NCBI GenBank assembly: GCA_029856295.1
Contig: JAHQWS010000285.1
Location: 1-19,592, forward strand
Direction: 5' to 3'
Origin: Promethearchaeia archaeon
Lineage (GTDB): Archaea > Asgardarchaeota > Lokiarchaeia > Sigyniarchaeales > SOKP01
Length of the DNA stretch: 19,592 nucleotides
Notes under the pieces: model-generated
What the model was told of the DNA's origin: nothing
Database searches by the model: none
Seen by the model: only the letters and a program-made list of their open reading frames with translations
Shown: one piece after another, positions 1-8,156 of the stretch
Position numbering within the stretch: position 1 is the stretch's first letter
Layout of the letters: each line of letters begins with the position of its first letter
Position numbers and translations under genes: made by a program

Positions 1-501
1 ATCATGCATGGCAAGTAAAAATAGAATTCTACTTTTCACTTTTAAATGATCTGAAGTAATAGCTCTCTCAAATTTTTTTTCTAAATCATATACTTTCATT
101 TTCAAATGAGCTACTTCATTGCTTAATTTCGCAATAACCTCGTCTCTCGTCCTAAACACATTTAAACTGAATTGAAAAATCCTTTTTAGTTGAGCTTTTA
201 GATCATCTTCATTTGGATATGAATCAAGTTCCTTGTTAAACTCTTCAAGAACTATTAGATAATCATTCCCCTCATCATATTTATCTAATACTAAAACTAT
301 GACTATCTCCTTCTCGGGATTATAAAATGAGACAGAATTCCAATCCTTTTCTTCTGTTATAATGTAGGATTCAGCGAAATTATGGGAAATTTGAATTTGT
401 TGGATAACATTCTCTGAAATTTCTAAATCTTCGGGATACTTAAGGTAAACTGTACCCCCGATCACTTGATCCCATTTAATCAAGAAAATACCCGTAGGAA
501 T
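1..501 (-). CDS. Unidentified protein, 5' part; possible longin-like domain plus coiled coil, AUU start
   Basis: The minus strand is open from a TGA just upstream of 501 to the window edge, giving 167 codons with no stop; the 3' end lies outside. No ATG, GTG or TTG lies near the front of the frame, but an ATT at 501-499 has GGTGA (512-508) six bases upstream, so I take ATT as the start; TTG at 483 is the alternative. The protein opens with IPTGIFLIKWDQ, a strand, then a second strand, a helix (28-41), three strands (44-85) and a helix. This order resembles a longin or roadblock-like fold, but that is inference. Residues about 118-148 are heptad-like (coiled coil), followed by KSRILFLLAMHD, which could be the first helix of a winged-helix domain. 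Such folds accompany small GTPases in Asgard archaea. The coding reality is well supported by composition; the function is unknown. Confidence 0.7.
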   Translation of the reverse strand, partial: MPTGIFLIKWDQVIGGTVYLKYPEDLEISENVIQQIQISHNFAESYIITEEKDWNSVSFYNPEKEIVIVLVLDKYDEGNDYLIVLEEFNKELDSYPNEDDLKAQLKRIFQFSLNVFRTRDEVIAKLSNEVAHLKMKVYDLEKKFERAITSDHLKVKSRILFLLAMHD

Positions 502-507
502 GTTGTT

Positions 508-512
508 TCACC
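508..512 (-). promoter_or_regulatory. Ribosome binding site deciding an AUU start
   Basis: GGTGA on the minus strand lies six bases before ATT at 501. It matches the archaeal anti-Shine-Dalgarno sequence and is the main reason for choosing this non-standard start. The same GGTGA precedes the ATG of the AAA+ gene at 11398, showing that the motif is used here. Confidence 0.5.
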
Positions 513-564
513 GAAAAACTAATCGTATGTTATTAAAATACAATTTCATACATATAATAAATTC

Positions 565-580
565 AATTTATATATACTTA
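565..580 (+). promoter_or_regulatory. Candidate archaeal TATA element in the 502-705 gap
   Basis: The 204-base gap between the divergent genes starting at 501 and 706 is very AT-rich and has no gene. It contains a run around 565-580 (ATTTATATATACTTAA) that could serve as a TATA box in either direction. It is far (about 125 bases) from the ATG at 706, so the plus-strand promoter may instead lie nearer to 650-690, where no clear box stands out. Confidence 0.3.
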
Positions 581-705
581 ATTAAGCAATCGTATTATCC
601 ATATATCTTTTTTAATGAATTTTAACTACGATGAAATTTCAAATTAGAAAGATCTTCTAAAAAAATAAATATAACAAAGATTATTTTTAAAATAGTGGAT
701 AATTA

Positions 706-960
706 ATGTCTGTTTTTTACGTTTATATTTTAGAAGTGAGTGGTAAGAAAGGAAAGAAGAGCTATTATACGGGATATACTAATAACCTTCATAGGAGGTT
801 GAGCGAACATAGAAATGGGAAAGGAGCCAAATATTGTCGCAGTAAAAAAGTTGAATTGAAATATTTTGAAACTTTTACTGATCGAAAGTCTGCAATGAAA
901 AGAGAAGTTGAAATTAAATCCTATCCAAGACAGAAGAAAAGGGAATTAATAAAAAATTAA
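706..960 (+). CDS. GIY-YIG nuclease-like protein (YhbQ/UPF0213 type)
   Basis: A small 84-residue single-domain protein of the GIY-YIG endonuclease superfamily. The GIY half appears as VYIL (6-9) and the YIG half as YYTG (20-23). The conserved arginine lies in NNLHRRLSEH (R30/R31) and the catalytic-type glutamate in MKREVEIK (E67). Its length fits the stand-alone YhbQ/UPF0213 group, thought to act on nucleic acids, though the physiological substrate of this group is not settled. It is insertion-rich between the two halves (GKKGKK). The start is ATG at 706. The stop at 960 is immediately followed by the next gene, so the two are probably co-transcribed. No link between this nuclease and selenocysteine synthesis is known to me; the pairing may be chance. 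Confidence 0.85.
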   Translation: MSVFYVYILEVSGKKGKKSYYTGYTNNLHRRLSEHRNGKGAKYCRSKKVELKYFETFTDRKSAMKREVEIKSYPRQKKRELIKN

Positions 961-961
961 G

Positions 962-1774
962 TTGATTAAGTACTTGGTGAAAAAAAATTTTTTAATTTGC
1001 TTAGTAGGATTACCAGCATCAGGTAAGACCACCTTTGCTAAAAAATTTAAAAAATTCATTGAGCAAAAACGAGATCATTTTACAATAAAAATAATTGATC
1101 CAGATAAGATTAGAAGTGCTCTTACTCCAGATGAATTTGATTTTCAACAAGAGCAATTAGTTAGAAAATATAATTTAGACGAAATTGAGAAAGGTTTGAA
1201 AGAAGGTTTTATAGTAATTTCTGATGATTTAAACTATTATTCTAGCATGAGACATGATTTAAAGCTTATAACGGAGGGATTAAATCTCAATTTTTTCATA
1301 ATTCACATCTCTACTCCGCTTGAAATCTGCTTAAAATGGAATGAGAAAAGGGGTAAAATACTTCCAGATAATGTTATTAAAAAAATTGCTCGCAAATTTG
1401 ATAATTTTGATAAATATAAATGGGATTACCCAATTGCATCAATTAACTTGTCTGAAGTAAAAAGTTTTAATGAAATTTTTGAAAATTTACTGAACAAACT
1501 CACTCATGATAGAGAGAATTTGTATGGGCGGGAAAAGGAGGGGGGAAAATTAGCACAGTCTTCAGATCTATATAATGAAATGTTAGATAAAATAACTAGA
1601 ACAATAGTAGGTGAAATATTGAAGAATTCTGAATTCAGTCCTTTAAAAAACCAAATTCTCAAATACAGAAAGTTATATGTAAAAACGAATCGGAACAAAT
1701 CTTTAGATAAGACCCTAATATCAAGGACTTTCAAGGAGTATTTAGAGAAGAAGTTAAACATAAAAATATCATAA
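962..1774 (+). CDS. pstK: L-seryl-tRNA(Sec) kinase (PSTK)
   Basis: It phosphorylates Ser-tRNA(Sec) to phosphoseryl-tRNA(Sec), the archaeal/eukaryotic intermediate that SepSecS converts to selenocysteinyl-tRNA. Visible features: P-loop GLPASGKT (16-23), a DxD-type segment after IIDPDKIRS (45-53), DDLNYYSSMRHD (88-99), which matches the signature of archaeal PSTK, the lid-type segment EKRGKILPDNVIKK (128-141), YKWDYP (152-157), and a C-terminal helical domain beginning DKITRTIVGEIL (209-220) that contacts the tRNA in known PSTKs. The 270-residue length is close to Methanocaldococcus PSTK. The start is uncertain: TTG at 962 is the longest, but TTG 974 or GTG 977 would put the P-loop nearer the N-terminus as in relatives. 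Its presence implies that this organism decodes UGA as selenocysteine. KTI12-type kinases are the alternative family, but the tRNA-binding C-terminus favours PSTK. Confidence 0.85.
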   Translation: MIKYLVKKNFLICLVGLPASGKTTFAKKFKKFIEQKRDHFTIKIIDPDKIRSALTPDEFDFQQEQLVRKYNLDEIEKGLKEGFIVISDDLNYYSSMRHDLKLITEGLNLNFFIIHISTPLEICLKWNEKRGKILPDNVIKKIARKFDNFDKYKWDYPIASINLSEVKSFNEIFENLLNKLTHDRENLYGREKEGGKLAQSSDLYNEMLDKITRTIVGEILKNSEFSPLKNQILKYRKLYVKTNRNKSLDKTLISRTFKEYLEKKLNIKIS

Positions 1775-1895
1775 GGATTCTTGGAAATATTCATAATAAA
1801 AAATAAAGAAAAAGAAAATAAACCAGTATTTACTTATTTATTTTGAATAAAAACAATTTATTTTATTGACTATTAAGTTTCAAATGATTTTAAAA

Positions 1896-4181
1896 ATGTC
1901 TACAGAAAATAGTAAAAAGAAGAGTGCAAAACTTCGAATCGAAAGATTAGAAAAAAATAGAAGTGGGCGTAGTTTATGTTATATAGATCAAGACATGATA
2001 ACTGAACTTGGCTTAGCCACTGGTGATATCATTGAAATTAGAGGAAAGAAAAAGACCACTGGAATTGTGGTATCAAGTATCGCTGATAGAGGAAAAGGGA
2101 TAATTAGAATCGATGGCATACAGCGATTGAATGCAGGTGCAACAATTGGAGAATTTGTTACTATTCAAATAGCTAATGTATTTAATGCTGAAGAAGTTAT
2201 TTTAACTCCAACAAGACCTAACATTGATGTAAAAAGACAACGGGAGGCAATAAAAGGAAAATTAATTGATAAACCAGTTGTCATTGGAGATATTTTGGAT
2301 GTATACGGAACTTTTCAAGAGACACCTGATTCAGATAATCCTATGAATGAAATTATGAAAATGCTTCCTTTTTTCAAGGGCGGGGCTGGAAAGCCTACGA
2401 TTGGCACATTAAGACTTATTGTTGAAAATACGAGACCTTCAAATAAAGTAGTTCGAATTTCCCGTACTACGCGAATTAAAATTAACAAAAGAGTTGCAGT
2501 GCTCAATGTTTCTGGGGAGGTTGTAACATATGATGACGTCGGGGGATTAAGTGATGAGATTCAAAGGATACGAGAAATGGTTGAATTACCTTTGAAACAT
2601 CCTGAATTATTTCATAGACTAAATATAGATCCTCCAAAGGGAGTATTATTTCACGGTCCTTCTGGTACAGGAAAGACTTTAATAGCAAAAGCGGTCTCTC
2701 AAGAGTCAAATGCTTACTTTATAACGATTAACGGCCCCGAAATAATGAGTAAATTTTACGGGGCTAGTGAAGGTCGACTTCGTGAAATATTTAGAGAAGC
2801 CGAAAACAATGCTCCTTCAATAATATTTATAGATGAAATTGATTCTATTGCTCCAAAAAGAGGAGATGTTACTGGAGAGGTCGAAAGAAGAGTTGTCTCT
2901 CAGCTGCTTTCATTAATGGATGGTCTAAGAGGGAGAGGAGAAGTTATTTGTATTGGAGCAACCAATAGAATTAACTCAATTGATCAAGCTTTAAGAAGAC
3001 CCGGAAGATTTGATAGAGAGATTGAATTTGGGGTTCCTAATGTAAAAGGGAGGAAGGAGATCCTTCAAATCCATACTAGAGGTATGCCCCTTGAGAAGGA
3101 TGTAGATTTAGATCATTATGCTGCAATAACACATGGTTTTGTAGGTGCTGATATAATGGCTGTGAGTAGAGAAGCTGCTATGTTTTCATTAAGAAGGATT
3201 TTGCCAAAAATAAATCTAGATGAGCCCATCCCCGGTGAAATTATACAAGAATTAAAAATTAAGAATGAAGATTTTATACAAGCTATTAATATGATAGAAC
3301 CCTCAGCCATGCGAGAGGTTATGATCGAGATTCCTAATGTCTCATGGGATGATATTGGGGGTTTAGAAGACACAAAACAAGAATTAAATGAAGCCGTGGA
3401 ATGGCCATTATTATATCCTAAGTTATTTAAGAAAGCCGGAATACGACCATTGAATGGAATTCTTTTATTTGGTCCGCCAGGTTGCGGAAAAACCTTACTT
3501 GCTAAAGCTGTTGCCACGGAAAGCCGATCTAATTTTATTACAGTGAAAGGGCCTGAGATATTTTCCAAATGGGTTGGAGAATCGGAAAAAACCATGAGAG
3601 ATATATTTAGGAAAGCACGACAAGCTGCTCCTTCAATTATTTATTTCGATGAAATCGATGCAATTAGTGCAGGTAGAGGCGAACATCAAGGTACACATAT
3701 ATATGATTCTATTGTAAATCAAATACTTGTGGAAATGGATGGTATAGAAAATAGGGAGGGGATTGTCATTATTGCCAGCACAAATAGACCTGATTTGGTA
3801 GATCCGGCTTTATTACGACCAGGACGATTTGATCGGTTATTATTTATTACTGCCCCTGATTATGAGGCACGATTAAAAATAGTAAAAGTCCATACAAGAA
3901 CAATGCCGTTATCAGAGGATATCAAACTTGATAAAATTGCTCAAAATACAGAGGGCTATAGCGGAGCAGATCTAGAGAACCTATGCCGAGAAGCAGGTAT
4001 GGTTGCCATAAGAGAAAAAATGGATGATTTAGACAAAATTGAATTAAAACATTTTGAAATGGCCATGGAAAAAATTAAATCAACATTGTCACAGCAAATT
4101 ATTGAAAGATATCTACAAATGGCAAAACAAATTACTGAATCAAGAAACATAAAAGAATCTAAAGCTGATTTTTATAAATAA
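1896..4181 (+). CDS. cdc48: CDC48/p97-type AAA+ ATPase
   Basis: Hexameric ATP-driven unfoldase/segregase that extracts proteins from complexes or membranes and feeds the proteasome. I choose ATG 1896 (a protein starting MSTEN, 761 residues). The frame is open up to TTG 1866, with another ATG at 1884. Counting from TTG 1866, the double-psi-barrel N-domain spans about 22-110 and the second N-subdomain about 112-205. Ring D1 has Walker A GPSGTGKT (264-271), Walker B IIFIDEID (319-326) and arginine fingers in RRPGRFD. Ring D2 has Walker A GPPGCGKT (536-543), pore loop KWVG (568-571), Walker B IIYFDEID (591-598) and LLRPGRFD. Oddities: D1 Walker A has Ser where Pro is usual, and the D1 pore segment reads FYGASEG rather than YYGESE. 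The tail is short and basic and lacks an HbYX proteasome-docking end. All catalytic residues are present, so it should be active. Confidence 0.95.
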   Translation: MSTENSKKKSAKLRIERLEKNRSGRSLCYIDQDMITELGLATGDIIEIRGKKKTTGIVVSSIADRGKGIIRIDGIQRLNAGATIGEFVTIQIANVFNAEEVILTPTRPNIDVKRQREAIKGKLIDKPVVIGDILDVYGTFQETPDSDNPMNEIMKMLPFFKGGAGKPTIGTLRLIVENTRPSNKVVRISRTTRIKINKRVAVLNVSGEVVTYDDVGGLSDEIQRIREMVELPLKHPELFHRLNIDPPKGVLFHGPSGTGKTLIAKAVSQESNAYFITINGPEIMSKFYGASEGRLREIFREAENNAPSIIFIDEIDSIAPKRGDVTGEVERRVVSQLLSLMDGLRGRGEVICIGATNRINSIDQALRRPGRFDREIEFGVPNVKGRKEILQIHTRGMPLEKDVDLDHYAAITHGFVGADIMAVSREAAMFSLRRILPKINLDEPIPGEIIQELKIKNEDFIQAINMIEPSAMREVMIEIPNVSWDDIGGLEDTKQELNEAVEWPLLYPKLFKKAGIRPLNGILLFGPPGCGKTLLAKAVATESRSNFITVKGPEIFSKWVGESEKTMRDIFRKARQAAPSIIYFDEIDAISAGRGEHQGTHIYDSIVNQILVEMDGIENREGIVIIASTNRPDLVDPALLRPGRFDRLLFITAPDYEARLKIVKVHTRTMPLSEDIKLDKIAQNTEGYSGADLENLCREAGMVAIREKMDDLDKIELKHFEMAMEKIKSTLSQQIIERYLQMAKQITESRNIKESKADFYK

Positions 4182-4287
4182 TTAATTTAGCAAGTTTTTA
4201 GGAAAGTTCCACGATATTTTTCTTACATTATTTATACCACTTTAATTTTTCATGAATATAATAGTTCTATAACTGATTAGGAATCGT

Positions 4288-4303
4288 AATATTTATATAA
4301 ATA
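4288..4303 (+). promoter_or_regulatory. TATA box for the serine hydrolase gene
   Basis: AATATTTATATAAATA lies about 53 bases before the GTG start at 4356, predicting a leader of about 30 bases. The 4182-4355 gap also has T-runs just after the cdc48 stop (for example near 4217-4220 and 4246-4250) that could end that transcript. Nothing else is seen there. Confidence 0.5.
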
Positions 4304-4355
4304 CCCGTTAATATAGTAATTACCAAATCAGTCTATTACAAAAAAGGCGAAAAAA

Positions 4356-5519
4356 GTGTTAAAAGAAGTGGAAATACATGGTTATTGTGACGAACGATTT
4401 GAAACAGTTAAAGAAGCTTTTTTAAAAAATTTTGAGGATGATTTGGAGGTTGGTGCTTCGTTTGCAGCGACAATTGATGGCGAATTCGTAGTTGACATGT
4501 GGGCTGGCTATGCTGATACTTCCAAAACGATTCCTTGGGAACGCGATACTATCGTAAATGTGTTTTCGACAACAAAAGTTATCACTGTATTATGCACTTT
4601 AATGTGTGTAGATCGTGGGCTACTAGACCTTGATGTTCCTGTAGCAAAATACTGGCCAGAATTTGCTCAAGCAGGGAAAGAAAAGATACTTGTAAGATAT
4701 ATATTAAGCCACACATCTGGACTTTCTGGTTTTGAAAAAAAGATGAGAACTAAGACCTTATATGATTGGAATAAGGTTGTGAACACGCTTGCGGCACAGA
4801 AACCATGGTGGGAGCCAGGAACTAAGAGTGGATACCATGCTTTTACTCATGGTTATCTATTAGGAGAATTAGTTAGACGAGTTACGGGTAAATCGCTTGG
4901 CACATATTTTAGAGAAGAAGTAGCTATTCCCCTCAATGCTGATTTTAATATAGGTTTCTCAGAAGAACATGATTCTCGTGTTGCCGAACTTATTCCTCCC
5001 GAGTTTGACTTGATTCAACTTGCAGAATGGGGTTTTGAACCTGGCTCAGTAGCAATGAGAACATTGGTAAATCCTGCGCCATCAGTCAAACAGTCTCTTA
5101 CTCGTGCTTGGCGTGCTGCAGAGATACCTGCGGCTAATGGTCATGGAAATGCTAGATCTCTTGCAAGAATAGGAGCTGCATTAGCCTGTGGAGGTGAAAT
5201 TGATAATGTACGATTATTATCGTCAAATACAATTAATAAAGCATTAGAAGAGCAAATTTATGATACAGATTTAGTCCTCCTTTATCCAGTTCGCTTTGGT
5301 TTAGGTTTTGGTCTTAACAGTAAGGAGATAGAATTAGGTCCAAATCCTCGTGCATTTTATTGGAGTGGATGGGGCGGCTCAATTCTAATTATGGATCCCG
5401 ATGCTAAAACAAGCTTTGCATATACCATGAATAACATGATCTGGAAACATGGGATTCCCAGTGATCCCCGTACTGTAAGATTAGGTAATGCATTCAATAA
5501 AGTTTTAGGCACACTTTAA
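4356..5519 (+). CDS. Beta-lactamase-family serine hydrolase (class C/EstA-like)
   Basis: A 387-residue serine hydrolase of the beta-lactamase/penicillin-binding-protein fold. The nucleophile motif SxxK is STTK (71-74) in the context NVFSTTKVITVLC, and the tyrosine motif is probably the YHA segment in KSGYHAFTHGY. GWGGS near the C-terminus corresponds to the third active-site strand. The N-terminal stretch HGYCDERFETVKEAF and the PWERDT segment match a subgroup common in actinobacteria and other bacteria, usually annotated as serine hydrolase or esterase EstA. There is no signal peptide, so it is probably cytosolic, which argues against a role in antibiotic resistance and for ester or amide hydrolysis. 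The start is GTG at 4356 with a weak ribosome site. Its close resemblance to bacterial proteins suggests acquisition from bacteria (inference). The substrate is unknown. Confidence 0.85.
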   Translation: MLKEVEIHGYCDERFETVKEAFLKNFEDDLEVGASFAATIDGEFVVDMWAGYADTSKTIPWERDTIVNVFSTTKVITVLCTLMCVDRGLLDLDVPVAKYWPEFAQAGKEKILVRYILSHTSGLSGFEKKMRTKTLYDWNKVVNTLAAQKPWWEPGTKSGYHAFTHGYLLGELVRRVTGKSLGTYFREEVAIPLNADFNIGFSEEHDSRVAELIPPEFDLIQLAEWGFEPGSVAMRTLVNPAPSVKQSLTRAWRAAEIPAANGHGNARSLARIGAALACGGEIDNVRLLSSNTINKALEEQIYDTDLVLLYPVRFGLGFGLNSKEIELGPNPRAFYWSGWGGSILIMDPDAKTSFAYTMNNMIWKHGIPSDPRTVRLGNAFNKVLGTL

Positions 5520-5641
5520 CAATTTGATATAATTATTACAAAATAATTTTTTTAGAGTAGATTTAACAATTTTTCCTCGAAGATACATTATTGTATTCCC
5601 TATCCTAATAATTTTTAAGCTTTATTTTTCCAAACAACAAT

Positions 5642-5653
5642 ATTAAATATAAC
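5642..5653 (+). promoter_or_regulatory. Candidate TATA box for the M24 gene
   Basis: ATTAAATATAAC lies about 62-73 bases upstream of the ATG at 5715 in a 195-base gap (5520-5714) that is otherwise featureless and AT-rich. It would give a short leader containing the strong ribosome site. Confidence 0.35.
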
Positions 5654-5699
5654 AAAGCTTTTTATCAAATGTTATAACAATCTCAGTTAATTAAATTAA

Positions 5700-5707
5700 G
5701 AGGAGAT
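5700..5707 (+). promoter_or_regulatory. Strong Shine-Dalgarno before the M24 gene
   Basis: GAGGAGAT seven bases before ATG 5715 is one of the best matches to the anti-Shine-Dalgarno sequence in the window and fixes the start. Confidence 0.7.
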
Positions 5708-5714
5708 ATACTAA

Positions 5715-6914
5715 ATGAGTGAAATCAAAATTGATTGGAAAGGGCATATAAAGAAATATCAAGCTGCGATGGAAGAGCTTAATCTAGATTTTTGCGTGCT
5801 AACACGAGTAAAGTCCATGACTTATCTTGCTGGTTGTTTCGTGCCATGGAAAAGTGCAATTTTTTTACCAAAGGAAGGTGCAGGAGAACCTATACTTTTT
5901 ACGGTGCTTCTTGATGTAGAAAGGTGTAAAGCTGAGGGCGTTCTTGAAGTAGGTGGCTGGGGTCCAATGAAAGGGTTTTACTGGGAAAAAAAAATTCAAT
6001 CGGCAGCAAAAAAGGCAGGAGTCTACGATCCAAAAGGCTCTCCCCCGAGAATTGGTGTCGAATTAGGAATAGATATTTGTGTTACAGGGCAAATGCTCTC
6101 CTACACAGAAGCAGAACTACTTAAAAAAGTATTCCCCGGATGCAGCTTCGTTGATTTTAATATGAAAACAGAGAGAATACAATTTATAAAAGAACCCAAA
6201 GAAATTGCGATGCTGCGTAAAGCAAGTGAAATTACAGATATAGGGCAAATTGCGGTTAAAAAGGAATTAAGTGAGCGACCAGCTGGAAAGATTTTTACTG
6301 AAAACGAGATTGCGGGGATCGGAACTCTTGCAATGAGAAGAGCAGGAAGTAATTATGAATGGACTTTTACCGGGAATCAGGAAATCGGATCTGGTTACCG
6401 AGCAAGCTGGACGTTTAACGGCTGTACTCCCGCAACCAACAAAGAGGTTGAAGAAGGCGAATCTTTATTGGTCGATTTACACAGCGAATACGGCTGCTAT
6501 TTAGGAGATCTAAGCCATAATTACGTGCTCGGGAAGTGTCCTCCGGAATTAAAGAAATTTAATGATGTATATGAGCAGTTATGCTACACCCTCATCGATA
6601 ATATGAAACCAGGCATCACGTTTGATGAATGTTACGAAGCAGTTCGTAGAGTTGCAGATAAAGAGGGTTATGGAAATGATTTATTCTTCGGAATTGGACA
6701 TTCGTTGGGATGTATTGGGAACGAGTCCACGCCAATGGTCCTGCCCGGGAAAGAGTGGGGTCATATGGTCTTTGAAGAGAATATGATCGAAGTGGCGGCA
6801 ATAGTGTTTAACAGACCGGGATTGGGCGGCTTGAGGCTGGAAGCACCCACGTTAGTAACTAGTAAAGGGGCAGAAATGTTGCCAAAAACTCATATTGAAG
6901 TAGATTACGTCTAA
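5715..6914 (+). CDS. M24-family metallopeptidase (Xaa-Pro aminopeptidase/creatinase-like)
   Basis: A 399-residue protein with the two-domain architecture of Xaa-Pro peptidases and creatinases: an N-terminal creatinase domain (about 8-155) and a C-terminal pita-bread catalytic domain (about 165-399). Candidate metal ligands are D254 (LLVDLHSEYG), D265 (LGDLSHNY), H329 (GIGHSLG) and E376 (GLRLEAPTLV). The fourth, normally Glu in NMVFTIEPG, sits in a divergent stretch ENMIEVAAIVFN, with E359 the likely equivalent. The substrate is probably a dipeptide, an Xaa-Pro peptide or a small amidino compound; the altered glutamate loop makes classical Xaa-Pro specificity uncertain. Cytosolic, with no signal peptide. 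It is preceded by a strong ribosome site and ends inside a hairpin terminator, so it looks like a single-gene unit. Confidence 0.88.
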   Translation: MSEIKIDWKGHIKKYQAAMEELNLDFCVLTRVKSMTYLAGCFVPWKSAIFLPKEGAGEPILFTVLLDVERCKAEGVLEVGGWGPMKGFYWEKKIQSAAKKAGVYDPKGSPPRIGVELGIDICVTGQMLSYTEAELLKKVFPGCSFVDFNMKTERIQFIKEPKEIAMLRKASEITDIGQIAVKKELSERPAGKIFTENEIAGIGTLAMRRAGSNYEWTFTGNQEIGSGYRASWTFNGCTPATNKEVEEGESLLVDLHSEYGCYLGDLSHNYVLGKCPPELKKFNDVYEQLCYTLIDNMKPGITFDECYEAVRRVADKEGYGNDLFFGIGHSLGCIGNESTPMVLPGKEWGHMVFEENMIEVAAIVFNRPGLGGLRLEAPTLVTSKGAEMLPKTHIEVDYV

Positions 6915-6935
6915 AATTTTTTAGACTCTTTTTTT
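6909..6935 (+). terminator. Hairpin plus T-tract terminator of the M24 gene
   Basis: GTCTAAAA (6909-6916) pairs perfectly with TTTTAGAC (6919-6926) across a two-base loop region, and TCTTTTTTT follows. The stop codon TAA (6912-6914) lies inside the left arm. The T-tract alone would suffice for archaeal termination. It separates this gene from the convergent aminotransferase gene, whose stop is at 6983. Confidence 0.6.
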
Positions 6936-6982
6936 AAAATGTAAGGGAAAACGGTTAAAAATTGAGACATTTATAATGTAAT

Positions 6983-8134
6983 TTAAATATTCTTGATAAA
7001 GTCTTCAATTCTATCCATGGCTTCCTTAAGTTTTTCTAATTCAGTCGCATAAGAAATTCTCAACTTATCATTCGAGTAAGAACCGAAAATATCTCCGGGT
7101 ACAATTGCAACTCCCTTGCTTTTTATAATTTCCCTCGAAAATTCTGTGCCCGTCATATTGAAGTTTTTAGCAGAAGGCATGAGATAAAATGCACCTTTTG
7201 GTTTAACGACATCAAAACCTATCTCCTTTAACCGATTGTATGCAAGCAATCTTCTTTCATCGAATTGCTGTAAAATATCTTCAAAAAAGCGGGTATCCAT
7301 TTTAAGTGCTTCTATAAATCCGTATTGAGCAGCATGGTTTGTGCCAGCAACCGTGTAGGTTGTATAAACGGAAATTAAATCAATTATCTCTTTATTCGCA
7401 ACAACATAACCTAATCTAAATCCCGTCGCAGAAAAGAGCTTAGACATTGCATTTAAAGTTATTGTACGCTCAAACATCCCGTCTAAAGAGGCAGGACTAA
7501 CCTGTTTCAATCCATCATATATATAATTCTCGTAGACCTCATCACTTATCAAGTATAAATCGTTTTCTATAACAATGTCAACTAATTCTTCTAATTCTTT
7601 CCTTTCTAAAGCATAACCAGTGGGATTATTTGGAGAATTTATAAGGATTGCTTTAGTTTTATCGGTTACTGTCCTCCTTATTTTTTCAATATTAGGACTA
7701 AAATCATTATTTCTCTCTATTTCAATTACTTTCACTCCAAAGAAAATCCCACAGTAATAATAGGACACGAAATTTGGAGAAGAGACGATTAATTCATCAC
7801 CGGGGTTAAATATTGAAGCATACGCAAGAGTTATTGCTCCTGAACCGCCATTTGTAAGGATTATATTTTCTTTCCAATTTGCTTGAATATCATTAACCTT
7901 AGCAACCTTGCTTTCTAGTAATTGTAATAATTCAGGAACACCCCTAGTGGGTGCGTATGTTGTAATATTTTGTTTTAACGCTTCGATATTTCCTTGTATT
8001 GCTGGGTCTGGTGTAGCAAAATCAGGTTGACCTATTCCAAGGCTAATAACGTCAGATCTACCTGATGCTAGATCAAATAACTCTCGAATTTTTGATTTAG
8101 GGGCTTTTGCCACTTTCTGAGATAATTCTTTCAT
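6983..8134 (-). CDS. Class I/II PLP aminotransferase (aspartate/aromatic type)
   Basis: A 383-residue fold-type I PLP enzyme that transfers amino groups between amino acids and 2-oxo acids. Visible active-site elements: the substrate/cofactor loop SLGIGQPDF (31-39), NGGSGA (95-100) for phosphate binding, SPNNPTG with N170, ISDEVYENY with D198 and Y201, the Schiff-base lysine K232 in NAMSKLFSATGFRLGYV with R240, and the carboxylate-binding R359 in LRISYAT. The subgroup is the archaeal aspartate/aromatic-amino-acid aminotransferase type (AspC/PatA-like); precise substrate preference cannot be read from sequence. It lies 91 bases downstream of the small-GTPase gene on the same strand, but has its own TATA box and a candidate operator, so it is probably a separate unit. 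Confidence 0.92.
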   Translation of the reverse strand: MKELSQKVAKAPKSKIRELFDLASGRSDVISLGIGQPDFATPDPAIQGNIEALKQNITTYAPTRGVPELLQLLESKVAKVNDIQANWKENIILTNGGSGAITLAYASIFNPGDELIVSSPNFVSYYYCGIFFGVKVIEIERNNDFSPNIEKIRRTVTDKTKAILINSPNNPTGYALERKELEELVDIVIENDLYLISDEVYENYIYDGLKQVSPASLDGMFERTITLNAMSKLFSATGFRLGYVVANKEIIDLISVYTTYTVAGTNHAAQYGFIEALKMDTRFFEDILQQFDERRLLAYNRLKEIGFDVVKPKGAFYLMPSAKNFNMTGTEFSREIIKSKGVAIVPGDIFGSYSNDKLRISYATELEKLKEAMDRIEDFIKNI

Positions 8135-8138
8135 AATT

Positions 8139-8154
8139 AAGTTAACATTAACTT
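8139..8154 (-). promoter_or_regulatory. Candidate operator palindrome upstream of the aminotransferase
   Basis: AAGTTAA and TTAACTT form a perfect 7-bp inverted repeat with a two-base spacer. The site lies between the predicted TATA box and the ATG (8134), overlapping the expected transcription start, the usual place for an archaeal repressor site. The regulator is unknown; AT-richness makes chance palindromes more likely. Confidence 0.4.
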
Positions 8155-8156
8155 AG

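Noticed and set aside
502..705. tRNA, small RNA or extra gene in the intergenic gap
   Set aside because: Very AT-rich, no cloverleaf or GTTCGA arm, no open frame with coding character.
1504..1794. 96-codon minus-strand frame over the PSTK 3' end
   Set aside because: PSTK covers the region with conserved C-terminal motifs; the antisense product is low-complexity and hydrophobic.
2315..3595. Several open frames antisense to cdc48
   Set aside because: Shadows of a fully conserved AAA+ gene; their translations show no family features and no start signals.
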